From Eutrophocola sp964503965 (GTDB lineage: Bacteria > Pseudomonadota > Gammaproteobacteria > Pseudomonadales > Pseudohongiellaceae), in NCBI GenBank assembly GCA_964503965.1, contig CAZDCK010000016.1, forward strand, positions 1 through 64,000: 64,000 nt of DNA, given 5' to 3'. A program made the translations under genes and the position numbers. Shown here in pieces: positions 23,911-33,292 of the stretch. Position 1 is the stretch's first letter; the number at the start of each line of letters is the position of its first letter. The notes under the pieces are model-generated. The model saw only the letters and a list, made by a program, of their open reading frames with translations, was not told where the DNA came from and did no database searches.

Positions 23911-24456
23911 ATGACCATTCGCAGTTACATGGAGTACACTCCCAAAATTGGCGACAGGGCCTTTATAGATACCAGTGCTATCGTCATCGGAAATGTCAGC
24001 CTCGGCGTCGACTCCTCGGTCTGGCCAATGTCAGTTATCCGCGGCGATGTTCATAGTATTCGAATTGGAGACAGGACCAATATACAGGACGGATCCGTGC
24101 TCCATGTAACCTCTCCAGAGTCGTTCGGCCCTGATGGTTTTTCCCTGACTATTGGCAATGATGTGACCGTGGGCCACCGGGCGATACTGCATGGTTGTTC
24201 CATTCAGGACAGGGTGCTGATCGGCATGGGAGCCATCGTGATGGATGGTGCCGTTATTGAACCGGATATTATCCTGGGGGGTGGCAGCATAGTATCTCCC
24301 GGTAAGACGCTGACCAGCGGCGGTCTGTATGTGGGGTCACCTGCGCAAAGAGTGCGGGATCTCAGACAGGAAGAAATTGACTTTCTTTTATATAGCGCCA
24401 AACACTATGCAAAACTCAAGGACATGCATCTGAATTCTTCAGAGGTATTGAAATAA
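23911..24456 (+). CDS. Gamma-class carbonic anhydrase family protein (YrdA-like)
   Basis: Left-handed beta-helix protein of 181 aa built from hexapeptide repeats (for example IGDRTNIQDGSVLHV and IGNDVTVGHRAILHG). Histidines in VLHV, VGHRAILHG match the zinc or iron ligands of the gamma-carbonic anhydrase family. Many members of this family are not proven enzymes, so activity is uncertain. An adequate ribosome site (GAAGGAAG) precedes the ATG. It ends opposite aroE with an 11-bp gap. Confidence 0.88.
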   Translation: MTIRSYMEYTPKIGDRAFIDTSAIVIGNVSLGVDSSVWPMSVIRGDVHSIRIGDRTNIQDGSVLHVTSPESFGPDGFSLTIGNDVTVGHRAILHGCSIQDRVLIGMGAIVMDGAVIEPDIILGGGSIVSPGKTLTSGGLYVGSPAQRVRDLRQEEIDFLLYSAKHYAKLKDMHLNSSEVLK

Positions 24457-24478
24457 AAGCGAAAGCTTCAGGCGCTTT
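24456..24478. terminator. Weak bidirectional terminator between carbonic anhydrase and aroE
   Basis: AAAGCG (24456-24461) pairs with CGCTTT (24473-24478), with As on the left and Ts on the right, so it could work in both directions. The stem is only 6 bp and overlaps the end of aroE. Confidence 0.35.
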
Positions 24479-25304
24479 TTAACAATTTGAGTACAGACCC
24501 GGTTTCCGGTCTGATTCCACGCCAGACAAGGAAGGATTCGGCTGCCTGTTCAACCAGCATGCCCAGACCATCCATCACCTGGCCCGCTCCCAGATTTTTT
24601 GCCCACTGACAAAAGGGTGTTGTCTGGCTGCTGTACATCAGGTCATAACAGACCGAAGCTTCGCTGACCATTGCCGTTGGCAGGGGCGGCATTTCCCCTT
24701 GCAGACTGGCTGAGGTGGCATTAAAAAGCCAATCATAGGATTTGCTGCCCAAACCATCAAAACCGCATCCGGTAACCTCGGTATGCTGGCCCATTTCCCT
24801 GGCAAGCCTGGAAAACACCTCTGCCAGGGCTTCCGCTTTGCTGGCTGTCCTGTTGGCAATAACAATTTCAGCCGGGGCCTGCTTCAGGAAAGGCTGGAGA
24901 ATCCCCCGGGTAGCCCCTCCTGCACCCAGTATCAGTACGGACCTGTCCTTGAGCGTTCCCCCGAAGTTGGCTGTGACATCCCTCACCAGCCCCAACCCAT
25001 CCGTGTTATGACCGCACAGGCATCCGGTTTCATCCAGGTACAGGGTATTAACAGCCCGGGCCGTTTCAGCCTCCGGAGTAGTTTTATCAACCAGGGCGAA
25101 TGCTTCCTGTTTGAACGGCACTGTTACATTGGCCCCTTTGCCACCAGCCTCAAAAAAGCCCTGCATGGTTTCAACAAAATGACCTTCCTCGGCAAGCAGC
25201 GCCGAGTACTCCAGAGCCTGGCCGGTCTGTTCCGCAAAGCAGGTATGTATCAGGGGAGATTTGCTATGGCTTACGGGGTTGCCAACAACGACATAACGGT
25301 CCAC
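24468..25304 (-). CDS. aroE: Shikimate dehydrogenase
   Basis: NADPH-dependent enzyme of 278 aa converting 3-dehydroshikimate to shikimate in aromatic amino acid synthesis. The substrate site VVGNPVSHSKSPLIH is at the N-terminus and the catalytic lysine in NVTVPFKQ near residue 66. The nucleotide loop is LILGAGGATRG, and NRTASKAEALA follows, as in AroE rather than YdiB. It lies downstream of hemF on the same strand after 95 bp, the arrangement seen in Pseudomonas. Confidence 0.95.
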   Translation of the reverse strand: MDRYVVVGNPVSHSKSPLIHTCFAEQTGQALEYSALLAEEGHFVETMQGFFEAGGKGANVTVPFKQEAFALVDKTTPEAETARAVNTLYLDETGCLCGHNTDGLGLVRDVTANFGGTLKDRSVLILGAGGATRGILQPFLKQAPAEIVIANRTASKAEALAEVFSRLAREMGQHTEVTGCGFDGLGSKSYDWLFNATSASLQGEMPPLPTAMVSEASVCYDLMYSSQTTPFCQWAKNLGAGQVMDGLGMLVEQAAESFLVWRGIRPETGSVLKLLKSA

Positions 25305-25399
25305 GCAATAGTCCTCTTGCTTTAATTACCGATTCAAAAATGGCGTCTGTTCAATGACGCCGACAGTCATTCAGACAGCCATGGCCAACAACACGATAG

Positions 25400-26311
25400 T
25401 CAGGCGAGCCAGTCCCGTTCGGGAAGAAAGTCAGTGTACAGCTTTTCTTCCGGGCTGCCGGTTTCAGGGGTCCAGTCATACTCCCAGCGTACCTGGGGAG
25501 GAAGTGACATGAGAATGGATTCAGTCCGGCCAACACCAGAGCGCAGGCCAAAAACCGTACCTCTGTCATAAACGAGATTGAATTCAGCATAGCGACCTCG
25601 ACGATACTCCTGGAACCATTTTTCACGTTCCCCGAACGGCGTGTTTTTACGTTTTTCAACAAGGGGTAAATAGGCCTTCAGGTAACTGTCGCCCACTGCA
25701 CGCATGAAGGCAAAGCTGGTCTCAAAATCCCACTCGTTGAGATCATCAAAAAAAAGGCCGCCTACTCCCCTGGCTTCCTTGCGGTGACCCAGATAAAAGT
25801 ACTCATCACACCACTTCTTGTATCGGTCATAGACATCTTCACCAAAACTGGCACACGCCTCTTTTGCCACCTGATGCCAGTGGACACAGTCTTCCTCAAA
25901 ACCATAGTAGGGAGTCAGGTCATACCCTCCTCCAAACCACCACACTGGAGCCTGACCATCTTTTTCAGCAATAAAAAACCGGACATTGGCATGGGATGTG
26001 GGCACATAGGGATTATCCGGATGAATCACCAGGGAAACACCCATCGCCTGATAAGAACTTTCAGCAAGTTCCGGACGGTTTGCAGTGGCTGATGCAGGCA
26101 TGGAATCACCGAAGACATGGGAAAAGGCGACGCCACCTTTTTGCAGAACATCACCAGTGATAACACGGGTTCTCCCGCTACCCCCTTTTTCCCGGTCCCA
26201 TTTATCTTCATGAAAGCTCGCACCTCCATCTATGTCTTCCAACCCACTACATATCCTGTCTTGCAGATCCAGCAGGTAGGATTTGACTGCTTCACTGTTT
26301 ACTTCTGACAC
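25400..26311 (-). CDS. hemF: Oxygen-dependent coproporphyrinogen III oxidase
   Basis: Soluble haem-synthesis enzyme of 303 aa that decarboxylates coproporphyrinogen III using oxygen. Conserved blocks are GGSGRTRV, FSHVFGDSMPASAT, HANVRFF, WWFGGGYDLTPYY and RRGRYAEFNLVYDRGT. The length is the family standard. Its presence points to an aerobic or facultative lifestyle and complements the haem A genes nearby. Confidence 0.96.
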   Translation of the reverse strand: MSEVNSEAVKSYLLDLQDRICSGLEDIDGGASFHEDKWDREKGGSGRTRVITGDVLQKGGVAFSHVFGDSMPASATANRPELAESSYQAMGVSLVIHPDNPYVPTSHANVRFFIAEKDGQAPVWWFGGGYDLTPYYGFEEDCVHWHQVAKEACASFGEDVYDRYKKWCDEYFYLGHRKEARGVGGLFFDDLNEWDFETSFAFMRAVGDSYLKAYLPLVEKRKNTPFGEREKWFQEYRRGRYAEFNLVYDRGTVFGLRSGVGRTESILMSLPPQVRWEYDWTPETGSPEEKLYTDFLPERDWLA

Positions 26312-26428
26312 ACTTTGCTCCGCTTTTTCTGTTTCGATTTAAAATATTCTTGTCCCGTAAATTCTGATTGGTCAGCTAACAAACCGCCATTGCAGGCGGC
26401 ATATTCTCGCATCTTTTACCTGATCCCA

Positions 26429-27598
26429 CTAATCACCCTGATGGCTCACATAACCCCCTGCCTCCCGACGTACCTGCCCCTTCAGTTCCAGCTCTGTAAG
26501 AACAGTAATAACCTCCTCTGTCGCCAAACCGCTTTCTGCCACGAGGGTATCAAGGGTTACCCTGTCCATGCCCAACAGCTTCTGGATTCTTCCTGTTTTC
26601 CCCGGAAAATGTTTTCTGCTTGCTACAGAAGTTTCCGGGGGAGAGACAGATAACCCCGCCAGCAAACTCCCGCATTCCTCAATGATATCGGAGATTTCCT
26701 CGGTAAGTTTTGCTCCCTGCCTGATGAGGCGATGGCAGCCCCTGGACATGGGATTTTGAATAGAGCCTGGAATGGCGAAGACCTCTCTGCCCTGCTCCAG
26801 TGCTAGCCTTGCAGTTATCATGGATCCGCTCCTCACGCCAGCCTCCACAACAAGGGTCCCGAGGGCAAGCCCGCTGATTATCCTGTTGCGCCTGGGAAAA
26901 TTCTCCGCCCTGGGGGGTGTTCCGGGAAGAAATTCACTGATCATGACACCCTGCTCACCAATACGTTCATACAATCCACGGTTAGCCTCCGGGTAACATC
27001 TGTCCGTTCCCGTACCAAGTACTGCCACCGTGTTTCCACCCACTGAAAGAGCGCCTTCGTGACTACACGCATCAATACCCAGGGCTAGACCACTACAAAT
27101 ACCCAACCCGGACTGAGCGAGCTGTATCGCAAAATGTCGTGCTATTCGCCTGCCATCGACAGTAGGACGGCGACTCCCAACTATCGCCACCATGGGTAAA
27201 TGTAAAAGATCAGTATTCCCTTTGTAAAAGAGAAGCAGAGGCTTATCCGGAACCTCCATGAGCAAGGAAGGATAATCTGGAAAACCCGGTACAAGTAAAC
27301 CTTGTCCGTCTACAACCAGCCACTCGAGACATTTCCCGATATCACGTTTCAGCTGCTCCGGATAACACTGGTTTTTCAGGTCTTCCAGGTGTTTAACCAG
27401 TTTGACATCTGGTTGATTTTCACCTCGATAATCGGCTGTGACATCAAGGATTTCAGTGGGGTTGGAACAACAGGAAATCAGTAGCCGGCGGTTTGCAGGA
27501 GAGATTTTTTGTGACAGGCAAAAAGCCAGCCAGTTAATTAATGACTGCTCGTTCCTGAAGAAAGTTGAATAGAGTAGCTGACGTTCCGTGTCTGACAA
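26429..27598 (-). CDS. dprA: DNA processing protein DprA (Smf)
   Basis: Protein of 389 aa that in naturally competent bacteria loads RecA on incoming single-stranded DNA. An N-terminal SAM-like part is followed by the Rossmann-type DprA domain with VAIVGSRRPTVDGRR, SGLALGIDACSHEGAL, FPRRNRIISGLA and EAGVRSGSMITARLALEQ. A C-terminal winged-helix segment (GMDRVTLDTLVAESGL) follows. It lies 42 bp after the LysM gene, as in many gammaproteobacteria. Competence itself cannot be concluded from this gene alone. Confidence 0.94.
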   Translation of the reverse strand: MSDTERQLLYSTFFRNEQSLINWLAFCLSQKISPANRRLLISCCSNPTEILDVTADYRGENQPDVKLVKHLEDLKNQCYPEQLKRDIGKCLEWLVVDGQGLLVPGFPDYPSLLMEVPDKPLLLFYKGNTDLLHLPMVAIVGSRRPTVDGRRIARHFAIQLAQSGLGICSGLALGIDACSHEGALSVGGNTVAVLGTGTDRCYPEANRGLYERIGEQGVMISEFLPGTPPRAENFPRRNRIISGLALGTLVVEAGVRSGSMITARLALEQGREVFAIPGSIQNPMSRGCHRLIRQGAKLTEEISDIIEECGSLLAGLSVSPPETSVASRKHFPGKTGRIQKLLGMDRVTLDTLVAESGLATEEVITVLTELELKGQVRREAGGYVSHQGD

Positions 27599-27640
27599 AA
27601 TGCTGGGCTACCTGACCTGGTTGGCCAGGACCCGGGATTA

Positions 27641-28753
27641 CTATGGCGTAACAACCTTGTCCTCAAGGCGCACGATTTGATCTGTTTCCAGAATAATACC
27701 GAGACTGGCGTTGTCGAATACTCTGTAGACTAGTACCGAAGCATATTTTTCGCCAGCAAAGGTTTCGATGTGTTCCTCGCTCACCCCGAGTGCACGCTTG
27801 AAACGTTCAATCACATCGGGTGCATCCTGTTCATCATTCACAACCAGGTCCGGTTTCTGCAGAGCCAACAGGTCTCCTGAGCGAATCCTGTCACTAAGAC
27901 CCTTGTTGATCACAATAGTGTCGTATTGACTGCCAATTCTCCTGCCTGAATTGATATCAATAATTCGACCCTGGACGTCAAAATTTGGAGGCTCTGGAAA
28001 ATAATTGGCATCAATGCGGTTTCCTGCGGTGGGAACCAGCCTGTCGCCCCTGCGAATTTCTTCCTTGACGTTAATAGCTTCCAGGACAGCGGTATCCCCT
28101 GTTCGTTCCCGGAGTGTCGCAGAACCGATAAGCTTTCCTTCAACACCGATGACGTCATCCGTTTCCGGATCGCGATATTCGCGCCCCTGTCTAACGATAT
28201 CGTACTGAACGACATTGTTTATCCATTCCCCTTTGGCAAACAGATCATCATCGTTGCTCGCAAACAGGTTGCCCGCCCGGTTATCCATTATGTAAGGGGC
28301 TGATTCAAGTGTGCTGGCAGGAACAACAATATTTCCACTCAGTACTGAACTTATTTGATCCAGGGGTATTGCTGGAATCGCCGCAAGTGGCTCACGTTTA
28401 ATTTGAGGTGAAAGCCTGACTGTTCTCAAGCCATTGGTATCCGAGCTGCTGCCCGCTCCACCCCGGCGCAATGTCAGCATGGGGCCGTCCTCAGAGTATT
28501 CCAGTGCAATTATGTCACCGGGATAAATCAGATGGGGGTTTTCAATCTGGGGGTTGAGTTCCCAGACCTCAAGCCATAACCAGGGGTCTTCAAGAAAACG
28601 GCCTGAAATGTCCCAGAGGGTGTCACCACGAACCACTTCATACTGGGCGGGCGCATCCGGGCGAATCCGGATCTGGTCTGCAGCAAGAATGCCCAAAGAG
28701 ATGGTAACCAGTGTCAGGAATACCGGTATAATTTTCTTGAACACATTCGTCAT
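27641..28753 (-). CDS. LysM domain protein
   Basis: Exported protein of 370 aa. A signal-like N-terminus (IIPVFLTLVTISLGILA) precedes one LysM domain (YEVVRGDTLWDISGRF, then NPHLIYPGDIIAL), which binds peptidoglycan. The remaining 270 residues are beta-rich, with no catalytic motif recognised. The gene is divergent from def and upstream of dprA, a conserved arrangement in Pseudomonas and relatives. The exact role is unknown. Confidence 0.85.
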   Translation of the reverse strand: MTNVFKKIIPVFLTLVTISLGILAADQIRIRPDAPAQYEVVRGDTLWDISGRFLEDPWLWLEVWELNPQIENPHLIYPGDIIALEYSEDGPMLTLRRGGAGSSSDTNGLRTVRLSPQIKREPLAAIPAIPLDQISSVLSGNIVVPASTLESAPYIMDNRAGNLFASNDDDLFAKGEWINNVVQYDIVRQGREYRDPETDDVIGVEGKLIGSATLRERTGDTAVLEAINVKEEIRRGDRLVPTAGNRIDANYFPEPPNFDVQGRIIDINSGRRIGSQYDTIVINKGLSDRIRSGDLLALQKPDLVVNDEQDAPDVIERFKRALGVSEEHIETFAGEKYASVLVYRVFDNASLGIILETDQIVRLEDKVVTP

Positions 28754-28978
28754 GGTTTACCTCGTTAGGCAGATTACACTGACCGGCGAGCTGATATATT
28801 GACGAATAGTAACAATAACTTCATGAATTATATACAGTTAGGAATGTTATTTTAGGTAAATTGTGACATGCATAAAGGTTTGTGGATCTTTACCTGTAAA
28901 AGAACCGTAAAAAACCATTCCTATATGACGTATCATATTACCCTTGTGTAATGACAATAATGATCCGATATTAGTGCT

Positions 28979-29500
28979 ATGAGCTTGATGACCATTCTAG
29001 AATTTCCTGATCCGCGCCTGCGCAAGGTGGCAGAGCCCGTAGAACAGGTAACAGATGAACTCAGGGAAATCCTCGATAACATGGTAGAAACCATGTATGA
29101 CGCCGAAGGAATTGGCCTTGCGGCCACCCAGGTCAATGTTCATAAACGCATGCTGGTTATCGACATCTCTGAAGATCGCAATGATCCAATGATCTTCATC
29201 AACCCGGAAATCACTGTGCTGGACCCGGAACTGCTGGGTCATGAGGAAGGCTGCCTGTCCGTTCCCGGCTACTATGAAGAGGTGAACCGTCCCCGCCGGG
29301 TTAAAATCAATGCCATTGACAGGGATGGGCAACCTTTTGAAATGGAAGCTGAGGGAATTCTTGCCGTATGTATCCAGCACGAGCTGGACCACCTCAACGG
29401 CAAGTTGTTTGTCGATTATATTTCTGTCCTAAAGCGCCAGCGTATCAAATCAAAGCTGGAAAAAGAGCATCGCCTCCAGAAAGCCGCATCCTCGGCCTGA
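28979..29500 (+). CDS. def: Peptide deformylase
   Basis: Metalloenzyme of 173 aa removing the formyl group from nascent proteins. All three motifs are present: GIGLAATQ near residue 45, EGCLS near 91 and QHELDH near 133, which supply the metal ligands Cys and two His and the catalytic Glu. It is followed after 14 bp by fmt, which adds the formyl group to initiator tRNA, and they probably form one operon with rsmB. Confidence 0.97.
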   Translation: MSLMTILEFPDPRLRKVAEPVEQVTDELREILDNMVETMYDAEGIGLAATQVNVHKRMLVIDISEDRNDPMIFINPEITVLDPELLGHEEGCLSVPGYYEEVNRPRRVKINAIDRDGQPFEMEAEGILAVCIQHELDHLNGKLFVDYISVLKRQRIKSKLEKEHRLQKAASSA

Positions 29501-29514
29501 TCACGCCATAATCT

Positions 29515-30480
29515 ATGTCTGATTCTCCCCTGCGCCTTGTTTTCGCCGGTACCCCAGCCTTTGCTGCAGGTCATCTTGCCCATCTGGTTGATGTTGGCGC
29601 CACGGTGGTCGGGGTTTTTACCCAGCCTGACAGACCTGTAGGACGCGGCAAACAAATTCGGCCAACACCGGTGAAAGAAGTCGCTATCGCCCACGATATT
29701 CCTGTATTTCAGCCGCCGAAACTGGACCAGCATTCGGCTGAACAGCTCGCCGCACTTTCTGCCGATGTGATGGTAGTGGTTGCCTATGGCCAGATTCTTG
29801 GGAGGGACATTCTTGCCATACCGCGCCACGGTTGTATAAATGTACATGCCTCTTTGCTTCCGCGCTGGCGGGGAGCAGCTCCGGTTGAGCGGGCCATTCT
29901 TGACGGAGACAGGGAAACGGGTATTTCCATTATGCAGATGGATGCCGGGCTCGATACCGGGGATGTCCTGCTGACCTTGTCTACGCCGATCAGCGACGAA
30001 GATGATGCCGGTACAGTGACTCAAAGGTTGTCGACTCTTGGCAACCAGGGACTGGAAACAGTACTTGAAAACCTTGCATTCTTTCAGGCCAACGCAAAGC
30101 CCCAGAATGATCACTTTTCCACCTATGCCGCCAAGCTTGCCAAGGAAGAAGCCTGTATTGACTGGCAAAATAACGCCCTGGCGATACAGCATCAGGTCCA
30201 GGCATTTTTCCCCCGTTCTCCCGCTTACTTCTGGAAAAACGGAGAGAGAATGAGGATCCTGAAAGCCCTTGCCTTGAACAATGATACTGCCAGTCAACCG
30301 GGGACCGTCATCACCACACGCGATGATGCTATAGAGATTGCCTGTGGCACTGGAGTCCTGTCTGTTACACGTCTTCAGCTAGCAGGCAAAAAGCCGGCAA
30401 CTGCCAGGGATATCCTCAATGGCCACCGCACGCTGTTTACACCCGGAGCCACATTGGCTGAGCCTGCACCCGCCTCATGA
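29515..30480 (+). CDS. fmt: Methionyl-tRNA formyltransferase
   Basis: Enzyme of 321 aa transferring formyl from 10-formyltetrahydrofolate to Met-tRNA(fMet). The catalytic region NVHASLLPRWRGAAPVERA and the loop VFTQPDRPVGRGKQIRPTPVK are characteristic, as is MQMDAGLDTGDVL. The C-terminal tRNA-binding domain starts near residue 205. The stop overlaps the rsmB start by 4 bp (ATGA). Confidence 0.97.
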   Translation: MSDSPLRLVFAGTPAFAAGHLAHLVDVGATVVGVFTQPDRPVGRGKQIRPTPVKEVAIAHDIPVFQPPKLDQHSAEQLAALSADVMVVVAYGQILGRDILAIPRHGCINVHASLLPRWRGAAPVERAILDGDRETGISIMQMDAGLDTGDVLLTLSTPISDEDDAGTVTQRLSTLGNQGLETVLENLAFFQANAKPQNDHFSTYAAKLAKEEACIDWQNNALAIQHQVQAFFPRSPAYFWKNGERMRILKALALNNDTASQPGTVITTRDDAIEIACGTGVLSVTRLQLAGKKPATARDILNGHRTLFTPGATLAEPAPAS

Positions 30481-31781
30481 AAAATGAGAGTGACCGCTTA
30501 CTTTCTTTAAAGGCATTAAGTTCCCTGCTGTCGGAACAGGGCTCCCTATCCTCTATTCTGGAAGACCTTGCCCGAAAGCAGCCCGAAGCCAACCTTTCAC
30601 TGATCAGGGAGCTGGTTTACGGTGTCTGTCGTTGGTACTACCGCCTGGACTTTTTTATGTCACGACTCCTCGAAAAACCCCTAAGAACCAAGGATCGCGA
30701 TATCCACTTGCTGGTCATGCTTGGCCTGTACCAGCTTTTACACATGCGCATACCTGACCATGCCGCTATAAATGAAACAGTCGCCCTGACCAGGGCCTTG
30801 AAAAAACCCTGGGCCAGGGGGCTGGTCAATGCCCTGTTGAGAAGAGCCCAGAGAGAGCGTGATTCCCTTGAGGCCGCCATAAAAGAGGATGAATTTGCCC
30901 GGGTCTCATTTCCTGCATGGCTGGCAGAACAAATTCAGCAGGATTGGGGCGATGATGCCAATCCCATCATGGATGCCAGCAATATCCAGGCCCCCATGAC
31001 TTTGCGTGTTAACACAACCCGCAACAGTCGCGATGACTATCTCAAGACGCTTGAGATGGCTGGTATCCAGGCAACAGCAGGACATTCCGCCAGATCGGCC
31101 ATCGTGCTCGAGACTCCCTGCGATACCAAAACCCTCCCTGGCTTTAGTGATGGGATGGTGAGTGTTCAGGATGAAGCTTCCCAGTTGTCTGCACAGATTC
31201 TTGCCCCTGAACCAGGTTCACGTGTGCTTGATGTCTGTGCAGCTCCCGGGGGCAAAACCTGCGCCCTGTTGGAAGAGGCCGCAGGAAACCTGGCCATGAC
31301 AGCATTGGACAGCAGCGAGCGTCGCCTGGCCAAAGTCCATGAAAACCTGGCAAGACTTGGGCTCAACGCCAATGTTATTTGTGCCGACGGTACCGACACA
31401 CAAAGCTGGTGCGATGGCAAACAGTTTAATGCGATCTTGCTGGATGCACCCTGCTCGGGAACCGGTGTTATAAGGCGACACCCGGATATCAAACTGCTGA
31501 GGAAAAAAGGGGATATATCCCGACTGGTAGACATTCAGTATCAGCTGCTAATGGCAATGTGGCCCATCCTGGCCTCGGGAGGCAAACTCCTCTATTCCAC
31601 CTGCTCCCTCCTGAAAGTGGAAAATGAAGAACAAATAAGCCGTTTTATTAATGAAAAACCCGATGCCAGCCTGCTACCCCTGGCCTTACCAGGCGCCGGT
31701 TCCTGTACTGCCGGTATCCAGTTTTTCCCTGTCGCAGGTGGGTTCGACGGCTTTTACTATGCATTGCTGCAAAAAGCATGA
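30477..31781 (+). CDS. rsmB: 16S rRNA (cytosine-967-C5)-methyltransferase RsmB
   Basis: Methyltransferase of 434 aa. The N-terminal NusB-like RNA-binding domain covers about residues 1-140. The SAM site VCAAPGGKTCALLEEA lies near 245, and both catalytic cysteine motifs, DAPCSGTGVIRRHPDI and YSTCSLLKVENE, are present. The ATG overlaps the fmt stop. Formerly called sun or fmu. Confidence 0.96.
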   Translation: MKNESDRLLSLKALSSLLSEQGSLSSILEDLARKQPEANLSLIRELVYGVCRWYYRLDFFMSRLLEKPLRTKDRDIHLLVMLGLYQLLHMRIPDHAAINETVALTRALKKPWARGLVNALLRRAQRERDSLEAAIKEDEFARVSFPAWLAEQIQQDWGDDANPIMDASNIQAPMTLRVNTTRNSRDDYLKTLEMAGIQATAGHSARSAIVLETPCDTKTLPGFSDGMVSVQDEASQLSAQILAPEPGSRVLDVCAAPGGKTCALLEEAAGNLAMTALDSSERRLAKVHENLARLGLNANVICADGTDTQSWCDGKQFNAILLDAPCSGTGVIRRHPDIKLLRKKGDISRLVDIQYQLLMAMWPILASGGKLLYSTCSLLKVENEEQISRFINEKPDASLLPLALPGAGSCTAGIQFFPVAGGFDGFYYALLQKA

Positions 31782-31888
31782 AATGAGTGATTCAAACAGC
31801 CAGGTTCTGCAGACATTTAAGTATCTGCCTGAGAAGCACTATAATAGCGTCAGTTTTTTCCTGAAGCCAGCAGGAGCTGTTTCAACCC

Positions 31889-33262
31889 ATGAAAATCATT
31901 ATTCTCGGCGCCAATAAGGTTGGTGCCGCGCTGGCTGAAAATCTGGCGAAAGAAGCAAACGACATTACAGTTGTTGATCTGGATGCCGTCAGTCTTCGCG
32001 AACTCAAGGACCGTTTGGATATCGCAACGGTTGAAGGCCAGGTGTCCTACCCAAATATTCTGGAAAGTGCCGGCGCACGCGATGCTGATATGCTGATCGC
32101 CATCACTGAAAGTGATGAAGTAAACCTGGTAGCCTGCCAGGTTGCCTACTCACTGTTCAGAACCCCTAAAAAAATCTGCCGCCTGCGCTCCAACTCCTAC
32201 GTGACAGCAGAGACACTTTTTAGCCCGGAAGCCATTCCCATCGATTTTGTGATCAGTCCTGAACAGGAAGTATCCCATTACATCAAGAGTCTTATCGATC
32301 TGCCAGGATCGCTCCAGGTTCTGGATTTTGCTAACGGCCTTGTACAACTGGTTGGTGTCAGGGCAACTCGGGGAGGTTTACTGGTTAACCAGGAAATTAA
32401 GACGCTGCGCGAACATATGCCCAATGTTGACACACGCGTTGCAGCCATTTATCGCAAGAACAGACCCATCATGCCTGCCGGTGATACCATCATAGAAGAG
32501 GGCGATGAGGTGTTCTTTATCGCCGCCAAGGAAGACATCCGTGATGTGATGAGCGAACTGCGCGAAGTGGACAAACCCTACAAGAACATCATGATTGCTG
32601 GTGGGGGCAATATTGGTGAACGCCTGGCAAAACAGCTGGAAGATCAGTACAGGACCAAGATCATCGAAGTGGATTTCGAACGGTGCAAGGACCTGACAGA
32701 AAAGCTCAAATCAACAACAGTCCTGCACGGTGATGCTTCGGGCAAGGAAATACTCATCGATGAGAACATTGAAGATACAGATGTCTTCCTGGCTCTGACC
32801 AATAATGATGATGCAAATATTATGTCTTCATTACTGGCGAAGCGTATGGGTGCAGCAAAGGTCATGACACTTATAGCCAATCCGGCCTATGTAGACCTGA
32901 TCCAGAGCGGTGATATCGATATCGCCATTTCTCCGCAGCAGGCAACTATTGGCAGTTTGCTGACCCATGTGCGACGAGGCGATATTGTTAATGTGTACTC
33001 ACTTCGACGTGGAGCAGCTGAAGCCATGGAGGCCATTGCCCATGGTGACAAAAATACCTCCAAGGTAGTCGGGCGCGCGATTGAGGATATTCCTCTACCG
33101 GAAGGAACAACAATCGGGGCTATCGTCCGAGACAACAAAGTGTTTATCGCCCACGATAACATTGTCATTGAAACAGATGATCATGTGATCCTATTTGTCG
33201 TTGACAAGAAACGTTTGCCTGAACTTGAGCGTCTCTTCCAGGTTGGCCTCACCTTCTTCTAA
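31889..33262 (+). CDS. trkA: Trk potassium uptake system NAD-binding regulator TrkA
   Basis: Cytosolic gating subunit of 457 aa with two RCK/TrkA-N Rossmann domains. The first begins IIILGANKVGAALAENLA and the second at about residue 233 with IMIAGGGNIGERLAKQLE, each followed by a TrkA-C domain. It regulates the TrkH channel encoded 30 bp downstream. The linkage rsmB-trkA is conserved in gammaproteobacteria. Confidence 0.96.
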   Translation: MKIIILGANKVGAALAENLAKEANDITVVDLDAVSLRELKDRLDIATVEGQVSYPNILESAGARDADMLIAITESDEVNLVACQVAYSLFRTPKKICRLRSNSYVTAETLFSPEAIPIDFVISPEQEVSHYIKSLIDLPGSLQVLDFANGLVQLVGVRATRGGLLVNQEIKTLREHMPNVDTRVAAIYRKNRPIMPAGDTIIEEGDEVFFIAAKEDIRDVMSELREVDKPYKNIMIAGGGNIGERLAKQLEDQYRTKIIEVDFERCKDLTEKLKSTTVLHGDASGKEILIDENIEDTDVFLALTNNDDANIMSSLLAKRMGAAKVMTLIANPAYVDLIQSGDIDIAISPQQATIGSLLTHVRRGDIVNVYSLRRGAAEAMEAIAHGDKNTSKVVGRAIEDIPLPEGTTIGAIVRDNKVFIAHDNIVIETDDHVILFVVDKKRLPELERLFQVGLTFF

Positions 33263-33292
33263 CAGTCGTAACTCACTGAAAGAGATACACCA

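Noticed and set aside
23631..24056. A 141-codon plus-strand frame before and over the carbonic anhydrase gene
   Set aside because: It overlaps the well-supported carbonic anhydrase start in another frame, lacks a ribosome site and reads as low-information sequence.
29416..30297. A 293-codon minus-strand frame opposite fmt
   Set aside because: It is antisense to the well-supported fmt gene and shows no protein family pattern.
31215..31235. A CACGTG core in rsmB considered as a third parS
   Set aside because: The flanks do not form the 16-bp palindrome; only the central hexamer matches.
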